From Pseudomonas massiliensis (GTDB taxonomy: Bacteria > Pseudomonadota > Gammaproteobacteria > Pseudomonadales > Pseudomonadaceae): a DNA stretch of 64,000 nucleotides. A program made the translations under genes and the position numbers. The notes beneath the pieces were generated by a model. It was not told the origin of the DNA. It saw only the letters and a list, made by a program, of their open reading frames with translations, and did no database searches. The stretch's first letter is position 1. Every line of letters begins with the position of its first letter. The stretch lies in contig NZ_CCYK01000007.1 of NCBI RefSeq assembly GCF_000826105.1, positions 1,612,001 through 1,676,000 of the forward strand, in the 5' to 3' direction. Positions 48,701-56,607 of this stretch are shown here, in pieces.

Positions 48701-49269
48701 GCAACCTGACCCGGGAAGAAGAAACCGAACTGCTCAAGTACTCACGCTCGATCATCATCAAGGGGGCTCGCTCTCCGGAGCGCCTGCTCGATGAGGTGAC
48801 GCTGTTCCTTCACAAGGTGGAATCGCAGTTGTCCCACGAGCGGCAGAAGATGCTGAAGACGGCACGCAGCCGCGACAAGGTCTTCGAGGGGCGCAAGATC
48901 CTCGTGGTCGATGACGATGTGCGGAACATCTTCGCCCTGACCAGCGCGCTGGAGCACAAGGGCGCGGTGGTGGAGATCGCCCGAAATGGCCGTGAAGCCA
49001 TCGAGCGGTTGAACGACGTCCAGGAGATCGACCTGGTGCTGATGGATGTGATGATGCCGGAGATGGATGGCTTCGAGGCTACCCGTGAAATCCGCAAGGA
49101 TCCGCGCTGGCGCAAGCTTCCAATCATCGCGGTCACGGCCAAGGCGATGAAGGACGATCAGGAGCGCTGTCTGAATGCGGGGGCGAATGATTACCTGGCC
49201 AAGCCCATCGAACTGGACCGGCTGTTCTCTTTGATACGGGTGTGGTTGCCACAATTGGAGCGGATTTGA
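45787..49269 (+). CDS. hybrid sensor histidine kinase, CHASE3-GAF-HisKA-REC-REC-REC
   Basis: A 1160-residue membrane kinase, first of five packed genes. TM1 (about 20-45), periplasmic CHASE3 domain (DHTDRVINNANSAVKLSID; METGVRGFLLTRDERFLDPY), TM2 (about 182-202), a GAF domain (about 240-395), a long coiled coil (about 397-480, QQLNEELQVQQEELKTANEE), HisKA with H496 in NMSHELRTPLN, HATPase, and three receivers with D818, D940 and D1087. All relay residues are intact. Adjacent cheR and cheB overlap or follow closely, suggesting that methylation enzymes act with the kinase although no chemoreceptor is encoded here. ATG 45787 has only a closely spaced AGGG. Confidence 0.93.
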   Translation: MTKPFSLDESAFRKILMRNVSLPLGVGVLSVLVFAGLLSYLMSVIGWVDHTDRVINNANSAVKLSIDMETGVRGFLLTRDERFLDPYEVAKPRIDAELDALKALVSDNAQQVDRLTRLASLQHAWNSYGAEMITLSRNGQDVRAVVQSGRGKRLTDEIRAEYEAFVAMEQQLRMQRSEEVTRTTWIAVSLYFVFIIGLSGLLAYRGRRDLINLSDQYGDILEAQNKSAERLEAQAWLRNGQTMLAEQVLGQLTVQALGNNVLRFFSQYLGAVVGALYVRDEQSNLRRVASYGFSREQEGRDQVIRGAEGIVGQVAQQARLHRLDEVPADYFKVSSGLGEGLPRSVVVVPALNDGQVNSVLELGFLRPLGERDVAFLELISDNIGTSLEAARYRQRLQEVLAETQQLNEELQVQQEELKTANEELEEQSRVLKESQAYLETQQAELEQTNEQLAERTEALASQRDALEQAQIQLEERAEELQRSSRYKSEFLANMSHELRTPLNSSLILAKLLAENPEGNLSADQVKFAESIYSAGNDLLNLINDILDISKVEAGKLDVRPETTSVQRLADSLRVMFQPLAANKGLEFHVRVDEQAPVSLFTDRQRVEQIVKNLLSNALKFTERGQVSLTVSRAGEQGIAFSVKDSGIGIAPDQQQIIFEAFRQADGTTSRRYGGTGLGLSISRDLAALLGGSISVSSALGQGSTFTLVLPEHYEPGAIPVQGEPRIVAHTPSVVAAAPVAAPAPVATPIATRSPSFPDDREQGSSDRRCILVIEDEPSFARILYDLAHELNYRCLVAHGADEGFDLAEQFLPDAILLDMRLPDHSGLTVLQRLKEQAATRHIPVHVISVEDRVEAAMHMGAVGYAVKPTSRDELKSVFARLEAKLTQKLKHILLVEDDDLQRDSIARLIGDDDIEITAVGYAQEALDLLRENIYDCMIIDLKLPDMLGNDLLKRMSTEEIRSFPPVIVYTGRNLTREEETELLKYSRSIIIKGARSPERLLDEVTLFLHKVESQLSHERQKMLKTARSRDKVFEGRKILVVDDDVRNIFALTSALEHKGAVVEIARNGREAIERLNDVQEIDLVLMDVMMPEMDGFEATREIRKDPRWRKLPIIAVTAKAMKDDQERCLNAGANDYLAKPIELDRLFSLIRVWLPQLERI

Positions 49270-50132
49270 GTGCGCAAGACTTACCGGCTCGCCTCGCGAG
49301 CGCGTTACCCATGAGCCCCGAGCGGACCCTGGATATTGAAATCCAGCTGTTGATCGAGGCGATCTACCTGAAGTACAGCTACGACTTCCGCGACTATTCC
49401 GGCGCGTCCGTCAAGCGCCGGGTGTTGCATGCGTTGCGCCAGTTCGACTGCCGGAGCATTTCAGCACTGCAGGAGCGCGTGCTTTATGACCCGGCAGCCT
49501 TCACTGAGCTGTTGCAGTACCTGACGATACCGGTCAGCGAAATGTTCCGTGACCCGGAGCATTTCCTCGCCGTGCGACGCGACGTGGTGCCGCTGCTCAA
49601 GACCTATCCGTCGCTCAAGCTGTGGGTGGCCGGCTGCAGCACGGGGGAGGAGGTGTACTCCCTGGCCATCCTGCTGCGGGAGGAGGGCCTGCTGGAACGG
49701 ACGCTCATCTACGCCACGGACATCAATCCCACTTCCCTGGAGCGTGCCAAGCAGGGTATCTATCCCCTGGAGGCGATCCGTACCTATACGCAGAGCTATC
49801 ATCGCGCCGGAGGCCAGCGCAGCTTTTCCGATTACTACACGGCGGCTTACGACCACGCCATTCTCGACAGCAGCCTGCGTGACAATGTGACTTTCGCTGA
49901 TCATAGCCTGGCGACGGACAGCGTGTTTTCCGAAACCCATATGATCACCTGCCGTAACGTCCTGATCTATTTCAACAAGCCGTTGCAGGACCGAGCGTTC
50001 GGGCTATTTCACGAGTCACTCTGCCATCGCGGCTTCCTGATGCTCGGGGCAAAGGAAAGCCTGGATTTTTCCAGCTATGCCGGGCGCTTCGAAGTTCATT
50101 CGCGGCAAGAACGCATCTACCGGAAAACATGA
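49266..50132 (+). CDS. cheR: CheR-type protein methyltransferase
   Basis: A 288-residue SAM-dependent glutamate methyltransferase. N-terminal CheR helices (LLIEAIYLKYSYDFRDYSGA) lead to the SAM-binding LKLWVAGCSTGEEVYSLAIL, ATDINPTSLERAKQGIY, and HMITCRNVLIYFNKPLQ, all diagnostic. A TTG start at 49266 is chosen because GGAG lies five bases upstream and it overlaps the kinase stop codon; ATG 49311 is an alternative. There is no TPR or PAS extension. Targets are normally chemoreceptor glutamates, and none is encoded nearby. Confidence 0.88.
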   Translation: MSAQDLPARLASALPMSPERTLDIEIQLLIEAIYLKYSYDFRDYSGASVKRRVLHALRQFDCRSISALQERVLYDPAAFTELLQYLTIPVSEMFRDPEHFLAVRRDVVPLLKTYPSLKLWVAGCSTGEEVYSLAILLREEGLLERTLIYATDINPTSLERAKQGIYPLEAIRTYTQSYHRAGGQRSFSDYYTAAYDHAILDSSLRDNVTFADHSLATDSVFSETHMITCRNVLIYFNKPLQDRAFGLFHESLCHRGFLMLGAKESLDFSSYAGRFEVHSRQERIYRKT

Positions 50133-50145
50133 AGAGGCGTTTTCG

Positions 50146-50724
50146 ATGAGCCAAGCGTGCGAAGCGGTGGTGCTGGGCGCATCCGCCGGTGGGGTGGAAG
50201 CGCTGCTGACCGTGTTCGGTTACTTGCCGCAGGGCTTCGGGCTGCCGCTGATCGCCGTGCTGCATCTTCCGGAGCGTCGCCCCAGCGAGCTGTCGCTCGT
50301 GCTCGAGCGCAGGCTCGGACGCCCGGTGCGCGAAGCACAGGACAAAGCCGGCATAGAACGTGGAATCATTTATGTTGCCAGCCCTAGCTATCACCTGTCC
50401 ATCGAACAGGATCTTTCGTTTTCCCTGAGCCAGGAACCCCCGGTGAACTTTTCCCGACCTTCCATCGATCTGTTGTTCGAGTCGGCTGCGGACGCCTATG
50501 GACCACGGCTGACTGGCGTTCTGATGACCGGCGCCAGCCAGGACGGCGCGGCCGGACTGCTCGCGATCCAGCGGGCGGGTGGCTGTACCCTGGTGCAAGA
50601 CCCGCGCGAAGCGAGGGTTGCCACCATGCCCGAGTCCGCGCTGGCCTTGATGCAGCCGGATCACATTCTTACCTTGCACGGTATCGGTGAATACATCGCC
50701 GATCTGGAAACAGGCTCATGCTAA
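50146..50724 (+). CDS. cheB: CheB-type methylesterase domain protein
   Basis: A 192-residue stand-alone methylesterase. The catalytic triad can be placed at S13 (LGASAGG), H40 (VLHLPERR) and D133 (TGASQDGAAG). The N-terminal receiver of classical CheB is absent, so activity cannot be controlled by direct phosphorylation of this polypeptide. GAGG precedes the ATG. It lies 13 bp after cheR and overlaps the next gene by seven bases. Confidence 0.92.
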   Translation: MSQACEAVVLGASAGGVEALLTVFGYLPQGFGLPLIAVLHLPERRPSELSLVLERRLGRPVREAQDKAGIERGIIYVASPSYHLSIEQDLSFSLSQEPPVNFSRPSIDLLFESAADAYGPRLTGVLMTGASQDGAAGLLAIQRAGGCTLVQDPREARVATMPESALALMQPDHILTLHGIGEYIADLETGSC

Positions 50725-51971
50725 GTTCAACTCCCGCCAAGCTGCTGATCGTCGACGACCTCCCGGAGAACCTGCTGGCGTTGGAGGCCTTGATCAGCCG
50801 TGAGGATCGCCAGGTCTATCAGGCGCTCAGCGCTGACGAAGCCTTGTCTCTGTTGCTGCAACACGAATTCGCGCTGGCCATCCTGGATGTGCAGATGCCG
50901 GGGATGAATGGTTTCGAGCTCGCCGAGCTCATGCGCAGCACGGAAAAGACCAAGCACATCCCCATCGTGTTCGTATCGGCCGCCGGGCGTGAGCTCAACT
51001 ACGCCTTCAAGGGCTATGAGACCGGCGCCGTGGACTTCCTGCAAAAGCCGCTCGACACCCTCGCGGTAAAGAGCAAGGTCAGTGTGTTCGTCGACCTGTA
51101 TCGGCAGCGCAAGACACTCAACGAACAGCTCGAAGCACTGGAGCGCAGCCGCCAGCAGCAGGAAGTTCTCTTGTGTCAGTTGCAGGCAACGCAACTGGAG
51201 CTGGAGCACGCCGTGCGCATGCGCGATGATTTCATGTCCGTGGTCAGCCATGAGGTACGCACCCCGCTCAATGGCCTGCATCTGGAAACCCAGTTGCGCA
51301 AGATGCATGTGGCCAAGGGGAACGCCAGCGCCTTCACCCTGGACAAGATGCGCGGCATGGTCGAACGGGACGAGCGTCAGATCCAGAGCCTGATCCGCCT
51401 GATCGAGGACATGCTCGACGTGTCGCGCATACGCACCGGCAAGCTGTCCATTCGCCCGGCGCCTTTCGATCTGTCCCTGTTGGTGGGCAATGTAGTGGAT
51501 CGTTTCATGCCCCAGGCCAACGCCGCCGGCATGACCATCGACTACCAATGCCCTGGTCCGGTGAATGGGGTCTGGGACGAGTTTCGTATCGAGCAGGTAG
51601 TGGCGAACCTGCTGACCAACGCCCTGCGCTACGGCGCTCAGGGTGTGGTCAATGTCTGGGTAGAGGGCGACGCGGGATGGGCTCGGGTCCACGTCCGGGA
51701 TCATGGGGTAGGCATCAGCGAGCAAGATCAGCGGCGCATCTTCCAGCAGTTCGAGCGTGCTTCGAGCCGCCAGGGGATCGCCGGGCTCGGTCTAGGGCTG
51801 TTCATTTCCGAGCAGATCGTGACGGCTCATGGCGGCCATATCGGCGTGCGCAGCACCCTTGGGCAAGGCGCGACCTTCAGCGTGAGCCTGCCACTGGAGG
51901 CGTCCGTCGAGGCTGACGCAACCTCTTCGAATGCCCAAGGTCACATGGGCAGCCCGACCAACAAGATATAG
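50718..51971 (+). CDS. receiver-histidine kinase fusion protein
   Basis: A 417-residue cytoplasmic protein with an N-terminal receiver (D57 in ILDVQMPG; Lys in FLQKPLD), a coiled-coil linker (about 130-170), and a kinase core with H178 in VVSHEVRTPLN, the N-box VVANLLTNALRYGA, and GLGLGLFISEQI in the ATP lid region. Such receiver-first kinases usually take phosphate from an upstream hybrid kinase and change their own autokinase state. It overlaps cheB by seven bases, so it is translationally coupled. There is no membrane segment. Confidence 0.92.
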   Translation: MLSSTPAKLLIVDDLPENLLALEALISREDRQVYQALSADEALSLLLQHEFALAILDVQMPGMNGFELAELMRSTEKTKHIPIVFVSAAGRELNYAFKGYETGAVDFLQKPLDTLAVKSKVSVFVDLYRQRKTLNEQLEALERSRQQQEVLLCQLQATQLELEHAVRMRDDFMSVVSHEVRTPLNGLHLETQLRKMHVAKGNASAFTLDKMRGMVERDERQIQSLIRLIEDMLDVSRIRTGKLSIRPAPFDLSLLVGNVVDRFMPQANAAGMTIDYQCPGPVNGVWDEFRIEQVVANLLTNALRYGAQGVVNVWVEGDAGWARVHVRDHGVGISEQDQRRIFQQFERASSRQGIAGLGLGLFISEQIVTAHGGHIGVRSTLGQGATFSVSLPLEASVEADATSSNAQGHMGSPTNKI

Positions 51972-51979
51972 GCATTGCA

Positions 51980-52357
51980 ATGAGTGGAGACGCGCAAGAC
52001 GTGGTATTGATCGTTGAGGATGAGGCCGTGATACGGCAGATCCTGAACGATTACTTGCGAGGTGAGGGTTATCACGTGCTGGAGGCGGAGAATGGCTCCC
52101 AGGCGTTCGAAATCCTCGCGACCAAGCCGCACCTGGATTTGATGATCACAGACTTTCGTTTGCCCGGCGGCATTTCAGGGGTCGACGTGGCCGAGCCCGC
52201 CGTGAAACTGCGCCCGGAGCTGAAGGTAATCTTCATCAGCGGCTATCCTAGGGAAATCAGCGACAGTCCCCATCCTATCGCCCGCCGCGCGCCCATCCTG
52301 GCCAAGCCTTTCGCGCTGGATGCGCTGCACGCGGTGATCCGTCAGGAACTGGCCTGA
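51980..52357 (+). CDS. single-domain response regulator
   Basis: A 125-residue receiver closing the five-gene unit, eight bp after the receiver-kinase. IVEDEAV supplies the acidic pocket, D58 in LMITDFRLPGG is the acceptor, and the conserved Lys is in ILAKPFALDALH. With no output domain it probably relays phosphate or binds a partner. It ends 21 bp from the convergent kinase-like gene. Confidence 0.92.
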   Translation: MSGDAQDVVLIVEDEAVIRQILNDYLRGEGYHVLEAENGSQAFEILATKPHLDLMITDFRLPGGISGVDVAEPAVKLRPELKVIFISGYPREISDSPHPIARRAPILAKPFALDALHAVIRQELA

Positions 52358-52378
52358 ACCCGGGAGGGGTAGGTGGGT

Positions 52379-53635
52379 TCAGGCTTTCGGGAAATAGAGT
52401 TCGACGCGGCTGCCGCGGGAAGGCTCGCTGTGTAGGGTGACATAGCCCGCGGACTGGCGTGCGAACCCGTAGACCATCGATAGGCCCAGCCCCGTACCCA
52501 GGCCAGCCGGTTTGGTAGTGAAAAAGGGGTCGAAGGCACGTTCCAGGGTTTCCCGGTTCATACCGCAGCCGTCGTCCTGCACGCCGATCACCACATAGTC
52601 ACCCGCTGGCAGCGCCAGGCTGCCTGCGGTTTCGCAGGTGGCCAGGGTCCGGTTGGTGGTATCGATAAGCAGCCGACCACCGCCCGGCATTGCGTCGCCG
52701 GCGTTGATGATCAGGTTCAGTAGCGCGCTTTCCAGTTGGCTAGGGTCCAGGTAGACGGGCCATAAGTTGTCCATCGGCCTGAACTGCAAGGCGATGCTGC
52801 TATTGAGGCTGCGGCTGAACAGGCCCAGCCCATTTTCAATAAGGCGATTGATGTCCAGCTCCTGAGCGTCGAGGCGTTGACGACGAGCGAATGCGAGAAG
52901 ACGGTGAGTGAGCTGGGCGGCCCGCTGGGCTGAATGGGTACTCAAGTCCAGAAGGCTGTCCAGACGACCGTATTGGCCGGTGTTCAGGCAGCGCCGGATC
53001 ATGTCCAGCCCCCCCAGGACACCGGTCAGCAGGTTGTTGAAGTCCTGGGCGATACCGCCCGTCAAGCGCCCCACGGCTTCCAGGCGCGAGGGCGACTCTA
53101 TGTAAGGTTCGGTACCGCCGTCATCGGCTTGCATGCGCATGAGCTTGGCGCGCATGCGGTATTGCCGGTCACGTCCCTGGAGGCTGGCGTCGAGCAGGAT
53201 CTCCAGGGAAGCCGGGTGATAGGGGCGCTGCAACAGGCGGACGTTACCCAAGCCTGCCAGGGAGGGCGGGGGTGGCAAGCGACGACCGCCGGTGGCGGCT
53301 GTCAGCACCAGCACAGGAAGATCGGACCATTCGGGTTGATTGTCCAGCCAAGCCTGCAGCGGCGCCAGGTCGCCGCAGGCCAGTGTCTCGCTGGTAGTGA
53401 GTAACACCTGGGCTCCACGCTCGAGCGCCAGGTAAAGTTCAGCAGGTTCGATCAACCGATAGGCAGGCGCCAGGCCCTCAGCCAACTGGGCGCAGAGCTG
53501 GTCCCGGTCTGGCCCTGGCGCTGCGCATACGAGCACGCCTTCGCCAGCCCTGCATCCCCCGTCGAACATGTCCTCGGACGGCCAGCATCCCTGGGTTTCA
53601 CGCCAGGCATCTCCGCCCTGTGGCTTCGCTGTCAT
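52379..53635 (-). CDS. histidine kinase-like protein lacking the phospho-acceptor His
   Basis: About 418 residues if ATG 53635 is used (53569 or 53653 are also possible). The N-terminal 110 residues form a receiver-like sensor lacking acceptor features (QVLLTTSETL; SDLPVLVLTAAT). A HisKA-like region follows in which the usual GGIAHDFNNLL reads GGIAQDFNNLL: the codon at 53045-53047 encodes Gln. The HATPase domain looks intact (LESALLNLIINAGDAMP; DDGCGMNRETLERAFDPFF; GLGTGLGLSMVYGF). It may be a pseudokinase, a phosphatase-only protein, or the result of a recent point change (CAC/CAT to CAG). It converges on the phosphorelay cluster. Confidence 0.8.
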   Translation of the reverse strand: MTAKPQGGDAWRETQGCWPSEDMFDGGCRAGEGVLVCAAPGPDRDQLCAQLAEGLAPAYRLIEPAELYLALERGAQVLLTTSETLACGDLAPLQAWLDNQPEWSDLPVLVLTAATGGRRLPPPPSLAGLGNVRLLQRPYHPASLEILLDASLQGRDRQYRMRAKLMRMQADDGGTEPYIESPSRLEAVGRLTGGIAQDFNNLLTGVLGGLDMIRRCLNTGQYGRLDSLLDLSTHSAQRAAQLTHRLLAFARRQRLDAQELDINRLIENGLGLFSRSLNSSIALQFRPMDNLWPVYLDPSQLESALLNLIINAGDAMPGGGRLLIDTTNRTLATCETAGSLALPAGDYVVIGVQDDGCGMNRETLERAFDPFFTTKPAGLGTGLGLSMVYGFARQSAGYVTLHSEPSRGSRVELYFPKA

Positions 53636-53744
53636 CAAAGCTGCCGTCCCCATCCGTGCGTTGCTGCCTTGCGGCTCGGTACTCCACTCGTACTTGACTG
53701 GACCACACCTGCCGTCCGCGGTTCCAGCCACCTGGTACGCTCGT

Positions 53745-54836
53745 CTACAAGCCTTGCTGGAGAGTCGGATCGTCAGGGTTCTGTTGCTCGAGCTCCGCCA
53801 GCAGCACCTGTACGTTCTGCAGCTGCCCACTTCGCGTGTAGTAGTCGATCAGCTGCAGGCGAGCCTTACGGTTCCAAGGCTGCCGACGGATCAGCTGGTC
53901 CAGTTGCGCCTGGGCGGCTTCGGGCTGGTCCATGGCATACAGGGCCACCGCCAGATCGTAGCGAAAGGCGCCTTCCTGTGGGGCCAATTCCACAGCCTTG
54001 GCCAAGGCCAGCAACGCGTACTCAGGCTGTTGGTGAGCCAACAGCCATTGACCGAGTTCATGTTGTAGGTAGGGATTATCTGGCTGTTCGCGCAGCGGCT
54101 CAGCCAGTAAAGCCCGTGCTTGCGCCGCCGATCCTAGCCGCTCCGTCGCCTTGGCCAACAGCACCCTGGCAGGCAGTGCCTCTGGCTCCAGCTTGAGCGC
54201 CTGGGTTGCCGCCGCTGCCGCTTGCGCCGGGTTCGCACGCGCCAACTGTAGGCGAGCCAGTTCCAACTGAGCGCTATAAACGCTCTGTTGCGCCTCGAGT
54301 GCCGTGAGATAGCTCGTTATCACCTGGCTGGCGGCCTCGGCGTAGGCGCCAAGATCCGTAGGGGGTGCGCTCATGAGCGCCAGCGCGGCGCAACGACGCA
54401 CAGCCGGGTCCGCGTCCGCGAGTGCCGGGCCGAGCAGCTTCGCCTGAGCTTCACCTTCAATGAGCTGTGCGCCGGCCTCTACCGCAGCGAGGCGCACCGA
54501 AGCGTCAGGCGCGCCCAGCCCCGCCTGGACGAAGGCCAGGGCCCGTGTGCTGGGATAATTGACCAGGGAAGGGTAGAGGGCTGCCTGCGCCGTCGCCGCC
54601 AGGTCCTCGCGGCCAAGCTGTTGATAAAGCAGTCTTGCTGCCCCAGGTTCGCCAGAGCGGGCCGCGCGCAGGGCAAGCTCGTAGCTTTCCGGGGGCAGTA
54701 CGGTTGGGGGTGGGAGCCGGGGACGGGTCGCCTGCCATACGCCAAGTGCGACCATCGGACGGGTCGCCTGCCATACGCCAAGTGCGACCATCAGAGCCGC
54801 AAGAGTCAATAGCAATGGGCGGGAAAAGCGGAACAT
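53745..54836 (-). CDS. membrane-anchored HEAT/TPR-repeat protein
   Basis: A 363-residue protein with an N-terminal hydrophobic anchor (PLLLTLAALMVALGVW), a HEAT-like middle (ASVRLAAVEAGAQLIEGEAQ; ADPAVRRCAALALM) and TPR repeats in about residues 185-350 (AAAATQALKLEPEALPARVL; NPYLQHELGQWLLAHQQPEY; GAFRYDLAVALYAMDQPEAA). It should face the periplasm as a scaffold. The anchor contains a perfect 12-residue duplication (MVALGVWQATRP twice), so the true start could be any of three Met codons. It may be cotranscribed with the kinase-like gene 109 bp downstream. Confidence 0.8.
   Translation of the reverse strand: MFRFSRPLLLTLAALMVALGVWQATRPMVALGVWQATRPRLPPPTVLPPESYELALRAARSGEPGAARLLYQQLGREDLAATAQAALYPSLVNYPSTRALAFVQAGLGAPDASVRLAAVEAGAQLIEGEAQAKLLGPALADADPAVRRCAALALMSAPPTDLGAYAEAASQVITSYLTALEAQQSVYSAQLELARLQLARANPAQAAAAATQALKLEPEALPARVLLAKATERLGSAAQARALLAEPLREQPDNPYLQHELGQWLLAHQQPEYALLALAKAVELAPQEGAFRYDLAVALYAMDQPEAAQAQLDQLIRRQPWNRKARLQLIDYYTRSGQLQNVQVLLAELEQQNPDDPTLQQGL
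54721..54792. repeat. 36-bp perfect tandem duplication in a membrane-anchor region
   Basis: Bases 54721-54756 are repeated exactly at 54757-54792. The unit is a multiple of three, so the frame is kept and MVALGVWQATRP is doubled in the N-terminus of the repeat protein. Each copy carries an ATG. Confidence 0.95.
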
Positions 54837-54915
54837 GCAGACATCCGTGCAGGCGGGTCGACAGCTTCCGGCAGAATGCCGGTAGAGTCAAACTGCCGCC
54901 GGGCGCGCGGGTTCG

Positions 54916-56541
54916 CTAGAAGATATAGTCGGTGCTCAAGAAGCCCGAACTGCGTGCCTGAATGATGTCACTGACCAGCGCCTTGTTGGCTTCATTGAAC
55001 CGCGTCGCCACCAGGGTGCGGATGGAGAAGCTACGCAGCGCATCGTGTACGGACAGGGTGCCCTCGGCCGAATCCTTGCGACCGTTGAAAGGATACTGAT
55101 CCGGCCCTCGCTGACACTGGGTGTTGAGGTTTATCCTGCCCACCTGGTTGGCGAAAGTATCCACGAGCCTGCCCAGCAGGACCGGGTCGGTGCCGAAAAG
55201 GCTCAGTTGTTGCCCGTAGTTGGCCTCGAGCACATAGTCGATGACGGTCTCGATATCGGTATAAGGCACCACAGGCACCACCGGGCCGAACTGTTCCTCC
55301 GCGTGAATGCGCATGCCGGGCCCCACCGGGTAAAGTACCGCGGGATAGAAAAACGAGCCGCGCACGCTTCCCCCGCCCGGATTGACCACCTTGGCCCCCT
55401 TGGCTACTGCGTCATCCACCAGGGCAGAGAGGTAGGCCAACTTGCCCGGCTCAGGCAGCGGCGTCAGCGTTACGCCCGTCTCCCAAGGCATCCCGGGCCT
55501 GAGCGCGGCCACGCCTTCAGCAAGCCTGGCAAGGAACCGCGAAGCGATCGAGCTATGAACGAAGAGGATCTTCAGGGCCGTGCAGCGCTGACCATTGAAC
55601 GAGAGCGCACCGGTGATGCATTCCTTGACGGCGTTGTCCAGGTCGGCATCCGCCAGCACGATCCCCGGGTTCTTGGCGTCCAGCCCCAGGGCGGAACGCA
55701 AGCGGTGAGGGTGAGGGTGCAGCTTCTTCAGCTCGGCGGCGGCCTTGTGGGTGCCAATGAAGGCAAACAGATCGACCTTGCCACTGGCCATCAGGGCACT
55801 GACGGTTTCCCGCCCGCTGCCGTAGATCACATTGATGACGCCAGCCGGGAAGCTGTCACGGAAGGCGGCCAGCAGGGGACGAATGAGCAGCACGCCGAAC
55901 TTTGCCGGCTTGAACACCACCGTATTGCCCATGATCAGCGCAGGGATCAGCGTGGTGAAGGTTTCATTGAGCGGGTAGTTGTAGGGGCCCATGCACAAGG
56001 CAACACCAAGCGGAACGCGCCGGATCTGCCCGAGCGTGCCCTGTTCGAGTTCAAACCGGCTCGAACGGCGGTCGATCTCCTTCAATGCCTCGATGGTATC
56101 GACGATGTAGTCACAGGTGCGGTCGAACTCCTTCTCGGCGTCCTTGAGGTTCTTGCCGATCTCCCACATCAGCAACTTGACCACTGGCGCCCGCTGTTCA
56201 CGCATGCGCTCCAGAAAAGCCTCCACATGCCGTATCCGCTGCGCGACCCTCATCATGGGCCAGGCGCCGCGGCCCTTGTCATAGGCGCGCACTGCGGCGT
56301 CGAGCGCAGTCATCGCGGCCTTGGCGTCCAGCCTGGGGGTGCTGCCGAGTTCCACTGGGCGGTCTCCCTCGCTGGTAGCCAGGCAGAGCGGACTCATGAC
56401 TTTCGCCAGGGGGCCCTCCCATTGTTCGAAGCGGCCCTCGACCAGGTATTCCTTCTGCACCTGCGGCTCACCGGGAAGCCACTGTTGGGGTATATCCTGC
56501 ATCGCCGGGAACAGGTTCGACAGCAGATGGGCTTCGCTCAT
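54916..56541 (-). CDS. gapN: NADP-dependent non-phosphorylating glyceraldehyde-3-phosphate dehydrogenase
   Basis: A 541-residue aldehyde-dehydrogenase-fold enzyme of the GapN-like group, oxidising glyceraldehyde 3-phosphate to 3-phosphoglycerate with NADP and no ATP. Motifs: PLGVALCMGPYNYPLNETF, NTVVFKPAKFG, FIGTHKAAAEL, GLDAKNPGIVLADADLDNAV, the catalytic Cys in SFNGQRCTALKI, and EEQFGPVVPVVPY. The C-terminal GFLSTDYIF is typical. ATG 56541 is chosen for its GGAGG. It is a single gene; with transketolase in the same window it fits NADPH supply around the Entner-Doudoroff and pentose pathways. Confidence 0.9.
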   Translation of the reverse strand: MSEAHLLSNLFPAMQDIPQQWLPGEPQVQKEYLVEGRFEQWEGPLAKVMSPLCLATSEGDRPVELGSTPRLDAKAAMTALDAAVRAYDKGRGAWPMMRVAQRIRHVEAFLERMREQRAPVVKLLMWEIGKNLKDAEKEFDRTCDYIVDTIEALKEIDRRSSRFELEQGTLGQIRRVPLGVALCMGPYNYPLNETFTTLIPALIMGNTVVFKPAKFGVLLIRPLLAAFRDSFPAGVINVIYGSGRETVSALMASGKVDLFAFIGTHKAAAELKKLHPHPHRLRSALGLDAKNPGIVLADADLDNAVKECITGALSFNGQRCTALKILFVHSSIASRFLARLAEGVAALRPGMPWETGVTLTPLPEPGKLAYLSALVDDAVAKGAKVVNPGGGSVRGSFFYPAVLYPVGPGMRIHAEEQFGPVVPVVPYTDIETVIDYVLEANYGQQLSLFGTDPVLLGRLVDTFANQVGRINLNTQCQRGPDQYPFNGRKDSAEGTLSVHDALRSFSIRTLVATRFNEANKALVSDIIQARSSGFLSTDYIF

Positions 56542-56607
56542 GCCAACCTCCATTACACTGGAAAAGCTGCAGCGTAGCAGGCCTGTCCGACCTCGGCGGG
56601 CGGTTGT

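Noticed and set aside
49266..50724. Part of a flagellar chemotaxis operon
   Set aside because: No cheA, cheW, cheY, receptor or flagellar gene nearby; the pair is embedded in a hybrid-kinase cluster.
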